From positions 500,141-564,140 of the forward strand of contig NZ_JABFAP010000001.1 in the NCBI RefSeq assembly GCF_017168255.1: a DNA stretch of 64,000 nt, given 5' to 3'. This DNA is from Agrococcus sp. KRD186. GTDB lineage: Bacteria; Actinomycetota; Actinomycetes; Actinomycetales; Microbacteriaceae. The notes under the pieces were generated by a model, which worked only from the letters and a program-made list of their open reading frames with translations, searched no databases and was not told where the DNA came from. The translations under genes were made by a program, and so were the position numbers. This document shows, one piece after another, positions 51,204-59,664 of the stretch (position 1 is the stretch's first letter; each line of letters opens with the position of its first letter).

Positions 51204-53039
51204 TCACTCGCCGACGTCGTGCGCGGTCGAGTTCGACGCGTAGATGTCGTCGATCTCGGCGGCGTAGTCCTTCAGGATGTTGTGGCGCTTGATCGACATC
51301 TTCGGCGTCAGGTGGCCGTTGGCCTCGATGAACTCGACCGGGATGATCGCGAACTTGCGCACCGACTCGGCGCGCGAGACCTGCTTGTTGGCGCGCTTGA
51401 TCGCCACGCGCACCTCGTCGATGACCGGCGGGAACGCCGCCGCGTCGGCCAGTGACATGTGCTCGTCGTGGCCGTTGTTCTTGAGCCAGGTGCCGAGCAT
51501 CTCCGAGTCGAGCGTGATGAGCGCCGCGATGAACTTGCGCTGGTCGCCGACCACCACGGGCTGGCCGATGATGGTGTTGGAGCGGATCGGGTCCTCGAGC
51601 ACGTTCGGGGCGACGTTCTTGCCCGCGGCGGTGACGATGATCTCCTTCTTGCGGCCCGTGATGGTCAGGTAGCCGTCCGCGTCGAGCGAGCCGATGTCAC
51701 CGGTGTGGAACCAGCCGTCCTCGGTGAAGGACTCCTTGGTGGCCTGCTCGTTGTTCCAGTAGCCGGCGAAGACGGCGGCGCCCTTGCCGAGCACTTCGCC
51801 GTCCTCGGCGATCTTCACCCCGTTGCCGGGCAGCGCGGGGCCGACCGTGCCGATCTTGAACTTGCTGGGCACGTTGACCGTCAGCGGCGCCGTCGTCTCG
51901 GTGAGGCCGTAGCCCTCCAGGATGCGGATGCCGAGCGAGCGGTAGAAGTGGGCCAGGAAGATCGACAGCGGGGCCGAGCCGGAGACGGCGTACTTGACGT
52001 TGCCGCCCAGCGCCACCTTCAGCTTGCTGAGCACGAGCTTGTCGAGCACGGCGAAGCGCAGCTTGAGCCCCAGCGGCACGTGGCCGGCGTCGATCGCCTT
52101 CGAGTGCGCGACGGCCGCCAGCGCGGCGGCGCGGAAGATCTTGCCCTTGCCGCCGGCCTCGGCCTTCTGCTCGCTGGCGTTGTAGACCTTCTCGAACACG
52201 CGCGGCACGGCGAGGAAGAAGGTGGGCTTGAACGAGCCCATCGACGGCAGCAGCTGCTTCGTGTCGGACTGGTGGCCCACCCGCACCGCGGCGGCGATGC
52301 CGAGCACCGAGATGAAGCGCGCGAACACGTGCGCCTGCGTGACGAACAGCAGGGTGGCGGCGCCGGGGCGGACCACATCCGCCATCTCCACGGCGGCGTT
52401 GCGGCACAGCTCGACGAAGTTCGAGTGCGTCAGCATCGTGCCCTTGGGGCGGCCGGTGGCGCCGGAGGTGTAGATGAGGGTGGCGATGTCGCTGCCGACC
52501 GCGAGCGAGCGGCGGCGCTCGATCTCCTCGTCGGCAACGTCCTTGCCCTGTTCGACCAGCCGGTCGAGGTCACCGCGGTCGATGCGCCACACGTCGCTGA
52601 TGGCGGGCAGGTCGCCGTGCGCCTCATCGAAGCGCGAGACCAGCTCGGCGTCCTCGAGGATCACGCGGCTCGCGCCGCCGTCGGAGAGGATCCACTGGAT
52701 CTGCGAGGGGGCGGAGGTCTCGTAGACGGGCACCATGCGGGCGCCGGCGTACCAGAGGGCGAAGTCGACCAGCGAGAACTCGTAGCGCACCTTGCACATG
52801 AAGCCCACGGAGTCGCCCGGCTGGATGCCGGCCGCGACGAAGCCCTTGGCGAGCGCGACCACCTGGCGCTTGAACTCGGTGGCGGAGATGTCGCGCCAGC
52901 CCTCGCCCTCGGGCAAGGAGAACAGCGGGGAGTCAGGATGCTTGCGGACGGTGTCCTCGAGCAGATCGGTGACGTTCGCCTCAGGATCCGGGGTGACGAC
53001 GGGAGGGATGACACCCTCTGGGGTGGTGAGCTCGGGCAC
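51204..53039 (-). CDS. Long-chain fatty-acid--CoA ligase (FadD15-like)
   Basis: 611-residue ANL enzyme. The P-loop-like motif is TLIYTSGATGRPKGTMLTHSN. YGLTETTAPLTVN, the hinge TGDIGSLDADGYLTITGRKKEIIVTAAGKNVAP and a C-terminal LTPKMSIKRHNIL follow. Length and the GRKKEII pattern fit the actinobacterial FadD15 group, which activates long-chain acids for lipid synthesis. It has an AAGGAG ribosome site and is divergent from the acyltransferase gene, which would consume acyl-CoA or acyl-ACP for phospholipid. The pair may therefore be functionally linked. Confidence 0.92.
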   Translation of the reverse strand: MPELTTPEGVIPPVVTPDPEANVTDLLEDTVRKHPDSPLFSLPEGEGWRDISATEFKRQVVALAKGFVAAGIQPGDSVGFMCKVRYEFSLVDFALWYAGARMVPVYETSAPSQIQWILSDGGASRVILEDAELVSRFDEAHGDLPAISDVWRIDRGDLDRLVEQGKDVADEEIERRRSLAVGSDIATLIYTSGATGRPKGTMLTHSNFVELCRNAAVEMADVVRPGAATLLFVTQAHVFARFISVLGIAAAVRVGHQSDTKQLLPSMGSFKPTFFLAVPRVFEKVYNASEQKAEAGGKGKIFRAAALAAVAHSKAIDAGHVPLGLKLRFAVLDKLVLSKLKVALGGNVKYAVSGSAPLSIFLAHFYRSLGIRILEGYGLTETTAPLTVNVPSKFKIGTVGPALPGNGVKIAEDGEVLGKGAAVFAGYWNNEQATKESFTEDGWFHTGDIGSLDADGYLTITGRKKEIIVTAAGKNVAPNVLEDPIRSNTIIGQPVVVGDQRKFIAALITLDSEMLGTWLKNNGHDEHMSLADAAAFPPVIDEVRVAIKRANKQVSRAESVRKFAIIPVEFIEANGHLTPKMSIKRHNILKDYAAEIDDIYASNSTAHDVGE

Positions 53040-53071
53040 TGGGACTCCTTCGGCTTTCGTGCGTTCGGCTC

Positions 53072-53145
53072 AGTCTAGGGTCGGCGCTCGCGAGGATCCC
53101 TCAACGGCGCGCATGTCTGTAGGGAGCATCCCACTGCCCTAGGCT
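53072..53145. promoter_or_regulatory. Divergent promoter region between fadD-type and plsC-type genes
   Basis: Minus-strand TAGACT (plus-strand AGTCTA at 53072-53077) faces the ligase gene. Plus-strand TAGGCT at 53140-53145 faces the acyltransferase gene, 20 bp before its start codon. Both match the -10-like hexamer seen repeatedly in this window. Confidence 0.4.
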
Positions 53146-53165
53146 CGATCCCCGAGGAGGTGGCG

Positions 53166-53873
53166 ATGATCTACTGGCTGCTGCGACATTGGATTGTCGG
53201 CCCCTACATCACGCGGGTGTTCCGACCCTGGGTCGCCGGGCTCGAGAACCTGCCCGAGCACGGCGGCGCGATCATCGCCGGCAACCACCTCTCGGTGATC
53301 GACTCCTTTCTGATGCCGCTGGTGCTCCAGCGCCGCGTCTACTTCCTGGCGAAGTCCGACTACTTCAACGGCAAGGGCCTCAAGGGCAGGCTCATGCGGT
53401 GGTTCTTCCTCGGTGTCGGGCAGCTGCCGATGGATCGCTCGGGCGGCGAGAAGAGCTCGCAGAGCCTGAACGCGGCGCTGCAGAAGCTGCAGGAGGGCCA
53501 GCTCATCGGCATCTACCCCGAGGGCACCCGCAGCCCGGACGGCAAGATGTACCGCGGCCGCACCGGCGTCGCCCGCATGGTGCTCGACGCGCGCGTGCCG
53601 GTCATCCCGTGCGTGATGGTCGACACCGAGAAGATCATGCCGATCGGCAGCCGGCTGCCGCGCGTCGGGAGGATCGGGATGATCTTCGGCGAGCCGATCG
53701 ACTTCTCGCGCTACTACAACCTCGAGGGCGACCGCTTCGTGCTGCGCTCGATCACCGACGAGATCATGGTCACGCTCAACCGCATCTCCGATCAGGAGTA
53801 CGTCGACGTCTACGCCTCGAGCGTGAAGGCGCGCGTGGAGGCCGAGCGCACGGCCCGCTCGACGGGCCGCTGA
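53166..53873 (+). CDS. plsC: 1-acyl-sn-glycerol-3-phosphate acyltransferase
   Basis: 235 residues from the ATG at 53166, placed 5 bp after a GAGGAGG ribosome site; the GTG two codons upstream is too close to it. PlsC motifs: NHLSVIDSFLMP (His-x4-Asp), GQLPMDRSGGEKSS, YPEGTRSPDGKMYRGRTG and VIPCVMVDTEK. The enzyme adds the second acyl chain during phospholipid synthesis at the membrane. It is followed by the DAHP synthase gene after 65 bp, an arrangement seen in other actinobacteria. Confidence 0.92.
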   Translation: MIYWLLRHWIVGPYITRVFRPWVAGLENLPEHGGAIIAGNHLSVIDSFLMPLVLQRRVYFLAKSDYFNGKGLKGRLMRWFFLGVGQLPMDRSGGEKSSQSLNAALQKLQEGQLIGIYPEGTRSPDGKMYRGRTGVARMVLDARVPVIPCVMVDTEKIMPIGSRLPRVGRIGMIFGEPIDFSRYYNLEGDRFVLRSITDEIMVTLNRISDQEYVDVYASSVKARVEAERTARSTGR

Positions 53874-53890
53874 GGCGATCCGCCCGCGAC

Positions 53891-53896
53891 TAGACT
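53891..53896 (+). promoter_or_regulatory. -10-like hexamer ahead of the DAHP synthase gene
   Basis: TAGACT at 53891-53896, 42 bp before the start codon at 53939. It sits in the short gap after the acyltransferase stop, so the gene can have its own promoter. Confidence 0.4.
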
Positions 53897-53938
53897 GGAT
53901 GACGGCGCACAAGCGCCGCCGGAGCATTGAGGCAGGGC

Positions 53939-55324
53939 ATGACCGACACCATCGCGACACCTTCGTTCATGGAGCACGGCTCCATCGAGCAGGGCCTCGA
54001 TGCGTATCGAGCGCTGCCGATCAAGCAGCAGCCCACCTGGCAGGACGAGGCCGCGATCGAGCGGGTGCGGCGCGAGCTGCGCAGCTCGCCGCCGCTGGTG
54101 TTCGCGGGTGAGGTCGACATGCTGCGCGATCGGCTCGCCTCCGCCGCCCGCGGCGAGGCCTTCCTGCTGCAGGGCGGCGACTGCGCCGAGACCTTCGCCG
54201 GCGCCACGGCCGACAACATCCGCAACCGGGTCAAGACGATCCTGCAGATGGCGGTCGTGCTCACCTACGGCGCGGCGATGCCGGTCATCAAGATGGGCCG
54301 CATGGCCGGCCAGTTCGCGAAGCCTCGCTCGAGCGACAACGAGACCCGGGGCGAGCTGACGCTGCCCGCCTACCGCGGCGACATCGTCAACGGCTACGAC
54401 TTCACGCCGGAGTCGCGCGCGGCCGACCCGCAGCGCATCCTGCGCGGCTACCACATGGCCGCCTCGACGCTGAACCTGGTGCGCGCGTTCACGCAGGGTG
54501 GCTTCGCCGACCTGCGCCAGGTGCACTCGTGGAACAAGGGCTTCGGCGAGAACCCCTCGTTCGCCCGGTACGAGGCGCTCGCCGGCGAGATCGACCGCGC
54601 CGTGCGCTTCATGGAGGCGGCCGGCGCCAACTTCGACGAGCTGAAGGGCGTCGAGTTCTTCACCGGCCACGAGGGCCTGCTGATGGACTACGAGCGCCCG
54701 ATGACGCGCATCGACTCCCGCACGGGCCTGGCCTACAACACCTCCAGCCACTTCCAGTGGATCGGCGAGCGCACGCGCGAGCTCGACGGTGCCCACGTCG
54801 ACTTCTTCTCGCGGGTGCGCAACCCGATCGGCGTGAAGCTCGGCCCGACGACCACGCCCGCCGACATGGAGGCGCTCGTCGACCGGCTCGACCCCGAGCG
54901 CGAGCCGGGCCGCCTGACGTTCATCACCCGCATGGGCGCCGGCCGCATCCGCGACGTGCTGCCCGGCCTGCTCGAGGCCTCGAAGTCGCTCGAGTCGACG
55001 CCGCTGTGGGTCACCGACCCCATGCACGGCAACGGCATCACCACGAAGAACGGCTACAAGTCGCGCCGCTTCGACGACGTGGTCGACGAGGTGCGCGGCT
55101 TCTTCGAGGCGCACCGCCAGGTCGGCACGTTCCCCGGCGGCATCCACGTCGAGCTCACCGGCGACGACGTCACCGAGTGCCTCGGCGGCTCGGAGGCGAT
55201 CGACGAGGTCGCCCTCGAGACCCGCTACGAGTCGCTCTGCGACCCGCGCCTGAACCACATGCAGTCGCTCGAGCTCGCGTTCCTGGTGGCCGAGGAGCTG
55301 CGCGCCGCGCCTCGCCCTGCATAG
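53939..55324 (+). CDS. Class II 3-deoxy-7-phosphoheptulonate synthase
   Basis: 461 residues, type II DAHP synthase, the first step of aromatic amino acid synthesis (erythrose 4-phosphate plus PEP). Landmarks: QQPTWQDEAAIERVRREL, LLQGGDCAETFAGAT with a metal-ligand Cys, KMGRMAGQFAKPRSS, the GANFDELKGVEFFTGHEGLL region and WVTDPMHGNGITTKNGYKSR, and GGIHVELTGDDVTECLGG. The ATG at 53939 is chosen; a TTG 12 nt upstream is possible. The last codons and the stop lie inside a 33-bp tandem duplication. Confidence 0.93.
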   Translation: MTDTIATPSFMEHGSIEQGLDAYRALPIKQQPTWQDEAAIERVRRELRSSPPLVFAGEVDMLRDRLASAARGEAFLLQGGDCAETFAGATADNIRNRVKTILQMAVVLTYGAAMPVIKMGRMAGQFAKPRSSDNETRGELTLPAYRGDIVNGYDFTPESRAADPQRILRGYHMAASTLNLVRAFTQGGFADLRQVHSWNKGFGENPSFARYEALAGEIDRAVRFMEAAGANFDELKGVEFFTGHEGLLMDYERPMTRIDSRTGLAYNTSSHFQWIGERTRELDGAHVDFFSRVRNPIGVKLGPTTTPADMEALVDRLDPEREPGRLTFITRMGAGRIRDVLPGLLEASKSLESTPLWVTDPMHGNGITTKNGYKSRRFDDVVDEVRGFFEAHRQVGTFPGGIHVELTGDDVTECLGGSEAIDEVALETRYESLCDPRLNHMQSLELAFLVAEELRAAPRPA

Positions 55325-55365
55325 CCGTCCGCGCGCGCCGCGCCTCGCCCTGCCTAGCCGTCCGC
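55300..55365. repeat. 33-bp tandem duplication across the DAHP synthase stop codon
   Basis: Two adjacent 33-bp units (55300-55332 and 55333-55365) differ at one base (CATAGC in the first, CCTAGC in the second). The first contains the functional stop codon TAG; the second keeps a TAG outside the gene. A partial third unit follows. It is an exact slippage-type repeat. Confidence 0.85.
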
Positions 55366-55393
55366 GCGCGTCGCGCGGGGTGATGCGACGGAT

Positions 55394-55412
55394 GCGCGGC
55401 GTCGCGCCGCGC
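55394..55412. terminator. Hairpin between the convergent DAHP synthase and kinase genes
   Basis: GCGCGGCG (55394-55401) pairs perfectly with CGCCGCGC (55405-55412) around a 3-nt loop. It touches the stop codon of the kinase gene on the minus strand. The position between convergent genes supports a terminator, although there is no T-run. Confidence 0.45.
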
Positions 55413-57334
55413 TAGAAGGTCGCGTCGATCGTCACGGTCGTGCCGATCTCGACGGGGGTGCCGGCCTCGATGCTCTGCGAGAGGATCGAGGCGATGCCGG
55501 TGCCCCAGAGCGCCTCGGGAACGTTGGTCTGCAAGTCAGGCTCGAGCCTGGCCGCGCGGAGCAGGTCGAGGGCTTCCGGGATCGGCTTGCCCACCACATC
55601 CGGCACATCGACCATCTCGGGGCCGAGCGAGACGACGCCGGTGATGGTCGCGTCGCGACGCACCTCGCCCGCGGGGATGCCGACGCTGATGAGACGGCCC
55701 TGCGGCACCTCGGCAGAGTGCTGCTCGGTCGAGAAGTCGGCGACCAGCCCCACCTGCTGCAGGGCGGCCGCGGCCTCATCGGCCGGCTGGCCGGCGGCCG
55801 CCGGCACGGGCCCGAGCGAGACGCGCAGCGACACCGGCGTGCGCTCCTCGAGCGAATCGAGGTCGGTGAGCGAGGTGCCGTCGGGGTCTGCCGCGGCCAG
55901 CACCGTGCCGGCCTCGGCGCCGTCGAAGACCTCGTCGATCGGCTCGGCGACGACGAAGTCGGTCTCGAGCGCTGCCCGAGCGGCGTCGAGCTGCTGGCCG
56001 AGCACCTCCGGCACCTGCAGCTGACGGCGCCCGTCCGAGAGCACGAGCCGCACGATCTCGCCGTTGCCGATCACCGTGCCGGCGCTCGGCTCCGTGCGCA
56101 GCACGTGCCCGGCCGCCATGTCGTAGTCGGGCTCGCTCACCGTCTCCACGTCGACGTCGATGCGCTGCTCCGCGAGCGCCAGGCGCGCGTCGGCCTCGGC
56201 GACGCCCGCCACGTCGGGCACGGTCGCGCTGCCGCCGGGGCCGCCGTTGAACCACCAGCCGGCGCCGGCGGCGAGCAGCACGCCCAGCAGCACCAGCGCG
56301 AGCCAGAGGATGCCGCGTCGGCGGCGCAGGGTGACGCGTCGGGTGAGCGCGGTGGTCGCCCTGCCGTCGCCACCGTCGTGCACGACCTCGGGCTCGGTCA
56401 CGATCGGCCTGCGCTGCTTCCTCGGCCGCTCGATGATCGTGGTCGAGCGCTCGTCCTCCGAGAGGAAGGGCAGCACGGTCGTCGGCGTGTCGATGCCGCG
56501 CTCCCGGATCGCGTGCAGCTCGGCGAGCATCTCTGCGGCGTCGGCGGGCCGCAGGTTCGGGTCGCGCTGGGTCGCCCAGTGCACGAGCGAGTCCAGCGCC
56601 TCGGGGATGCCCTGGGCGCTGCGCGACGGCAGCGGCACGTCGTCGTTCGCGTGCTGGTACGCGATCTGCATCGGCTCATCACCCGTGAACGGCTGGGTGC
56701 CGGTGAGCATCTCGAACAGCATGATGCCGACCGCGTAGATGTCGCTGCGGGTGTCGGCGATGCCGCGGGTGACGAGCTCGGGGGAGAGGTAGGCGATGGT
56801 GCCCAGCAGCGCCTTGCCGGTCGCGGTGTTCTGACTCGCGGCGCGAGCGAGCCCGAAGTCGCCGATCTTGATGCGGCCGTCGTGCGCCAGCAGGATGTTC
56901 TCAGGCTTGAGGTCGCGGTGCACGATGCCTGCGCGATGCGCGGCGGCGAGGCCTGCCAGCACCGCCTCGAGCACGTCCAGCGACTGCTCCGGCGTGATGC
57001 GGCCGCGCTCGGCGAGCAGGTCGCGCAGCGTGATGGAGGGCACGAGCTCCATCACGAGCCAGGCGAGGCCGCCGTCCTCGCCCTGGTCGTAGGTGTTGAC
57101 GACGTTCGGGTGGGCGAGGCGGGCGGCAGCCTTCGCCTCCTGGATGAAGCGCTCCCGGAACTCCGGGTCGTCGCCCAGGTGCGGGTGCATGACCTTGACG
57201 GCGACCTTGCGGTCCAGCCGCAGGTCGAGCCCGGTGTAGACGCTCGCCATGCCGCCGCGCGCGATGCGATCGCCCACCTCGTACCGACGGTCGATCGTCC
57301 GTCCGATGACGGGATCGCGGGAGTCGACGGGCAC
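55412..57334 (-). CDS. Ser/Thr protein kinase with PASTA domains (PknL-like)
   Basis: 640 residues from the GTG at 57334. The kinase domain (17-275) is complete: GRTIDRRYEVGDRIARGG loop, Lys47 (VAVKVMH), catalytic HRD with Asp141, DFG at 159-161, and an activation loop with Thr residues (SQNTATGKALLGT). A juxtamembrane segment is followed by one membrane helix (ILWLALVLLGVLLAAGAGWW) and four PASTA repeats outside the cell, which sense peptidoglycan or lipid II. The PknL assignment rests on the divergent Rv2175c-type gene 78 bp away, the same pairing as in mycobacteria. Confidence 0.93.
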   Translation of the reverse strand: MPVDSRDPVIGRTIDRRYEVGDRIARGGMASVYTGLDLRLDRKVAVKVMHPHLGDDPEFRERFIQEAKAAARLAHPNVVNTYDQGEDGGLAWLVMELVPSITLRDLLAERGRITPEQSLDVLEAVLAGLAAAHRAGIVHRDLKPENILLAHDGRIKIGDFGLARAASQNTATGKALLGTIAYLSPELVTRGIADTRSDIYAVGIMLFEMLTGTQPFTGDEPMQIAYQHANDDVPLPSRSAQGIPEALDSLVHWATQRDPNLRPADAAEMLAELHAIRERGIDTPTTVLPFLSEDERSTTIIERPRKQRRPIVTEPEVVHDGGDGRATTALTRRVTLRRRRGILWLALVLLGVLLAAGAGWWFNGGPGGSATVPDVAGVAEADARLALAEQRIDVDVETVSEPDYDMAAGHVLRTEPSAGTVIGNGEIVRLVLSDGRRQLQVPEVLGQQLDAARAALETDFVVAEPIDEVFDGAEAGTVLAAADPDGTSLTDLDSLEERTPVSLRVSLGPVPAAAGQPADEAAAALQQVGLVADFSTEQHSAEVPQGRLISVGIPAGEVRRDATITGVVSLGPEMVDVPDVVGKPIPEALDLLRAARLEPDLQTNVPEALWGTGIASILSQSIEAGTPVEIGTTVTIDATF

Positions 57335-57412
57335 GCAGTGAGGATAGGCGGTGCGGGCGCCGATCCCGGTGATCCACGCCGATCCGCGCGGGGTTCAGGG
57401 CATGATGGATGC

Positions 57413-57835
57413 GTGACGCACGACGCAGCGAACCCAGACACCGTGAATCCAGACACCGCGGCCCAGGCCCCGATCGCCGACGACGCACCGGCGGCCGACG
57501 CCGCGCCGCAGCAGCCCGAGTGGCTCACCGTGCCCGACCTGGTGGAGATCCTCGATGAACCGGTGGGACGCATCCACCGCCTGATCGAGGAGCATCGCCT
57601 GCCCGCGACGCGCAGGAACGGCCCCGTGCAGGTGCCGTCAGCGGTGCTGCGCGACGGCGAGCCGATGTCCGAGATCCGCGGCACGCTGCTCGTGCTGCTC
57701 GACCTGGGCTTCACTGAGGACGAGGCGCTCGACTGGCTGATCAACGACGACGACGCGCTCGGCACCACGCCCGTCGACGCGCTCCGCCAGGGGCGCAAGG
57801 CCGAGGTGCGCCGCGTCGCCCAGATGCAGGGCTGA
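57413..57835 (+). CDS. Rv2175c-family DNA-binding protein (kinase substrate)
   Basis: 140 residues from the GTG at 57413. A disordered acidic N-terminus of about 35 residues, with repeated NPDT and several Thr, is the likely phosphorylation site. The remainder is the Rv2175c fold: EWLTVPDLVEILDEPVGRI, LIEEHRLPATRRNG, then GTLLVLLDLGFTEDEALDWL. The mycobacterial homologue binds DNA and loses binding when PknL phosphorylates it. The divergent kinase gene next door supports the same pairing. Its last 30 nt are copied exactly 625 bp downstream. Confidence 0.88.
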   Translation: MTHDAANPDTVNPDTAAQAPIADDAPAADAAPQQPEWLTVPDLVEILDEPVGRIHRLIEEHRLPATRRNGPVQVPSAVLRDGEPMSEIRGTLLVLLDLGFTEDEALDWLINDDDALGTTPVDALRQGRKAEVRRVAQMQG

Positions 57836-57838
57836 GCC
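57805..57838. repeat. 34-bp direct repeat, left copy (3' end of the Rv2175c-type gene)
   Basis: GGTGCGCCGCGTCGCCC... at 57805-57838 covers the last ten codons, stop and three bases of the gene. An identical 34-bp copy is at 58430-58463. The bases on either side of the two copies differ, so the boundary is sharp. Confidence 0.95.
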
Positions 57839-57845
57839 CTTCTCC

Positions 57846-57931
57846 GTCGCTGATCGAGTAGCGCGAAGCGCGTATCGAGATCACCCCGCGCGGTCGCTGA
57901 TCGAGTAGCGCGAAGCGCGTATCGAGATCAC
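57846..57931. repeat. REP-like repeat, two direct copies
   Basis: A 33-bp palindrome-like core beginning TGATCGAGTAGCGCG occurs at 57851-57883 and 57898-57930, each preceded by GTCGC. The core contains GCGC-GAA-GCGC, able to fold into a small hairpin. An inverted copy is at 58389-58421. The three copies are identical over 33 bp. Confidence 0.93.
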
Positions 57932-58017
57932 ACCGGCTGCCGTGGGCATCGAGGTCCCGATCCACAGCCACAGCAAGGCACGTCCGCGCTTCCGTCGTGC
58001 CATGGCATCCTCTGCCG

Positions 58018-58347
58018 ATGCCTTGGGTCTACATCCTCCGCTGCCGCGACGGCTCGACGTACGTCGGGAGCACGCGTGACATCGACCGCCGGCTCGATCA
58101 GCATCAGCGCGGCCAGGGTGCCGCGTACACGCGCCGCCGGCTGCCGGTCGAACTCGCGTTCGCGCACTTCGACGAGTCAGTGGCTGCGGCGTTCGCGCTC
58201 GAGAAGCAGATCCAGGGATGGAGCCGGGCGAAGCGCGAGGCGCTCATCCGGGGCGACTTCCAGGCGATCGCTCGGGCTGCGAAGAAGCGCGATTGGGAGG
58301 GCTACCGTCGGCGACAGAGCGCACAGGAGCGCGGCGAGCCGGCTTGA
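58018..58347 (+). CDS. GIY-YIG-family nuclease inside a repeat-bounded unit
   Basis: 109 residues from the ATG at 58018. The GIY-YIG fold is clear: Tyr5 in PWVYILRCRDGS, YVGST with Tyr15, the DIDRRLDQHQRGQGAAYTRR helix with Arg, and Glu62 in FALEKQIQGWSR followed by AKREALIRGDF, the UPF0213/YhbQ branch. The catalytic Tyr, Arg and Glu are present, so it should nick or cut DNA. It is flanked by two direct REP-like copies on its left and one inverted copy on its right, and the whole is bounded by an exact 34-bp direct repeat. This placement suggests a role in moving or copying the repeat unit. Confidence 0.9.
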   Translation: MPWVYILRCRDGSTYVGSTRDIDRRLDQHQRGQGAAYTRRRLPVELAFAHFDESVAAAFALEKQIQGWSRAKREALIRGDFQAIARAAKKRDWEGYRRRQSAQERGEPA

Positions 58348-58388
58348 GTTCGAGACGCGCTGCGCGCGCTCCACCGCCGGGGGCTGCG

Positions 58389-58421
58389 TGATCTCGATAC
58401 GCGCTTCGCGCTACTCGATCA
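58389..58421. repeat. REP-like repeat, inverted copy
   Basis: The exact reverse complement of the 33-bp cores at 57851-57883 and 57898-57930, here beginning TGATCTCGATACGCG. It lies 41 bp after the GIY-YIG stop codon. A degenerate relative (TCGAGACGCGCTGCGCGCG) is at 58350-58368, immediately after the gene. Confidence 0.93.
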
Positions 58422-58429
58422 CCGAGATC

Positions 58430-58463
58430 GGTGCGCCGCGTCGCCCAGATGCAGGGCTGAGCC
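58430..58463. repeat. 34-bp direct repeat, right copy
   Basis: Identical over 34 bp to 57805-57838, the 3' end of the Rv2175c-type gene. Here it is not in a gene and ends three bases before the stop codon of the polyprenyl synthase gene on the other strand. Between the two copies lie 591 bp containing only the REP-like repeats and the GIY-YIG gene. Confidence 0.95.
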
Positions 58464-58465
58464 GC

Positions 58466-59587
58466 TCAGCGGTCGCGCTTGGCGACCGTGTCGGCGAGCC
58501 GCTCGAGCTCGAGCACTGCCGAGCGCGAGAGCTCGCCCTCGTGCAGCGACTCGAGCGCCTCGCCGACCGCGCGGTCGATGAGCGCCTCGAGGCGCTGCGG
58601 CGCCTCCGAGCGCTGGATGGCGTCCTGCAGGATCGCGATCTGCCGCTCGTCGAGCTCGCGGTCGCCCAGCAGCTCGTCGAGCATCGTGCGCACGCCGGAG
58701 GAGAGCCGCTGGCGGGCGATCTCCACCAGCACCGTGCGCTTGCCCTCGCGCAGGTCGTCGCCGGCGGGCTTGCCCGTCACCTCCGGGTCGCCGAAGACGC
58801 CCAGCAGGTCGTCGCGCATCTGGAAGGCGACACCGACCGGCAGCCCGTAGCCGGCGAGCGCGTCGAGCTGCGCCTCGGATCCGCCGGCCAGCAGCGCGCC
58901 CAGCGTCAGCGGCGCCTCCACCGAGTACTTCGCCGACTTGTAGATCGCCACGGTGTGGGCGCGGTCGAGCAGCGTCGCGGGCTCCTGCCTGATCCACGCC
59001 GCCTCCTCGAGCACGTCGAGGTACTGCCCGAAGGTGACCTCCTCGCGCATGCGGCGGTAGGCGTCGTGCACCGCGTCGCCCTGCGCCGCCTGCCTGCATG
59101 CGCGCAGCATCCGGTCGTCCGCCCAGTTGAGCAGCAGATCGCCGGCCAGCAGCGCGGCGTGCTCGCCCCACGAGCCGGCGTCGCCGACCCACTCGCCGTC
59201 GCGGTGCAGCGCCTCGAGCGAGCGGTGCATCGACGGGCGGCCCCTGCGGGTGTCGGACTGGTCGATGATGTCGTCGTGCACGAGCGCCGCGGCGTGGAAG
59301 AGCTCGATGGCGGTGGCGACGCCCACCGCGTCTGCCCAGGCCGGGTCCTGCTCGGTGCCGGTGGTGTGGGATGCGTCGGGTCGCGCAGCCGTCACGGCAT
59401 GCCAGCCCCAGAGCACGAAGGCGCTGCGCACGCGCTTGCCGCCGGAGACCATCTCACGCACCAGCCGGATGAGGGGCGTGGCGTCAGAGGCGAGCTCGGT
59501 GAGCGCCGCCTCCCGCTCGTCGAGGTACTGCTGGATCGACGCCTCGACGGCCTGGGCGAAGCGCTGCTGTGCTGACACAGGGTCCAT
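58466..59587 (-). CDS. Polyprenyl diphosphate synthase
   Basis: 373 residues from the ATG at 59587; an ATG 15 nt upstream is possible, and neither has a good ribosome site. The two Asp-rich motifs are present: HDDIIDQSDTRRGRPS (first, DDIID) and FQMRDDLLGVFGDPE (second, DDLLG), with the KRVRSAFVLWG and KSAKYSVEAPLTLG helices. The enzyme builds prenyl diphosphates for menaquinone or carotenoids from IPP. The chain length depends on residues before the first Asp motif and cannot be stated with confidence. Confidence 0.9.
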   Translation of the reverse strand: MDPVSAQQRFAQAVEASIQQYLDEREAALTELASDATPLIRLVREMVSGGKRVRSAFVLWGWHAVTAARPDASHTTGTEQDPAWADAVGVATAIELFHAAALVHDDIIDQSDTRRGRPSMHRSLEALHRDGEWVGDAGSWGEHAALLAGDLLLNWADDRMLRACRQAAQGDAVHDAYRRMREEVTFGQYLDVLEEAAWIRQEPATLLDRAHTVAIYKSAKYSVEAPLTLGALLAGGSEAQLDALAGYGLPVGVAFQMRDDLLGVFGDPEVTGKPAGDDLREGKRTVLVEIARQRLSSGVRTMLDELLGDRELDERQIAILQDAIQRSEAPQRLEALIDRAVGEALESLHEGELSRSAVLELERLADTVAKRDR

Positions 59588-59664
59588 GCTATTCAGCCAC
59601 ATGCGATTGACAGCCGGAGGCCGTAGACTGAACGTCCGCACCGGTTGAGCGAAAGGGGTGCGAG

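Noticed and set aside
58350-58368. tRNA-like TTCGAGAC sequence after the GIY-YIG gene
   Set aside because: It does not fold into a cloverleaf and looks like a degenerate copy of the REP-like element. No tRNA was found anywhere in the window.
57846-58421. CRISPR-like array from the three 33-bp repeats
   Set aside because: Only three copies, one inverted, with unequal spacers and a gene between. No cas genes are present.
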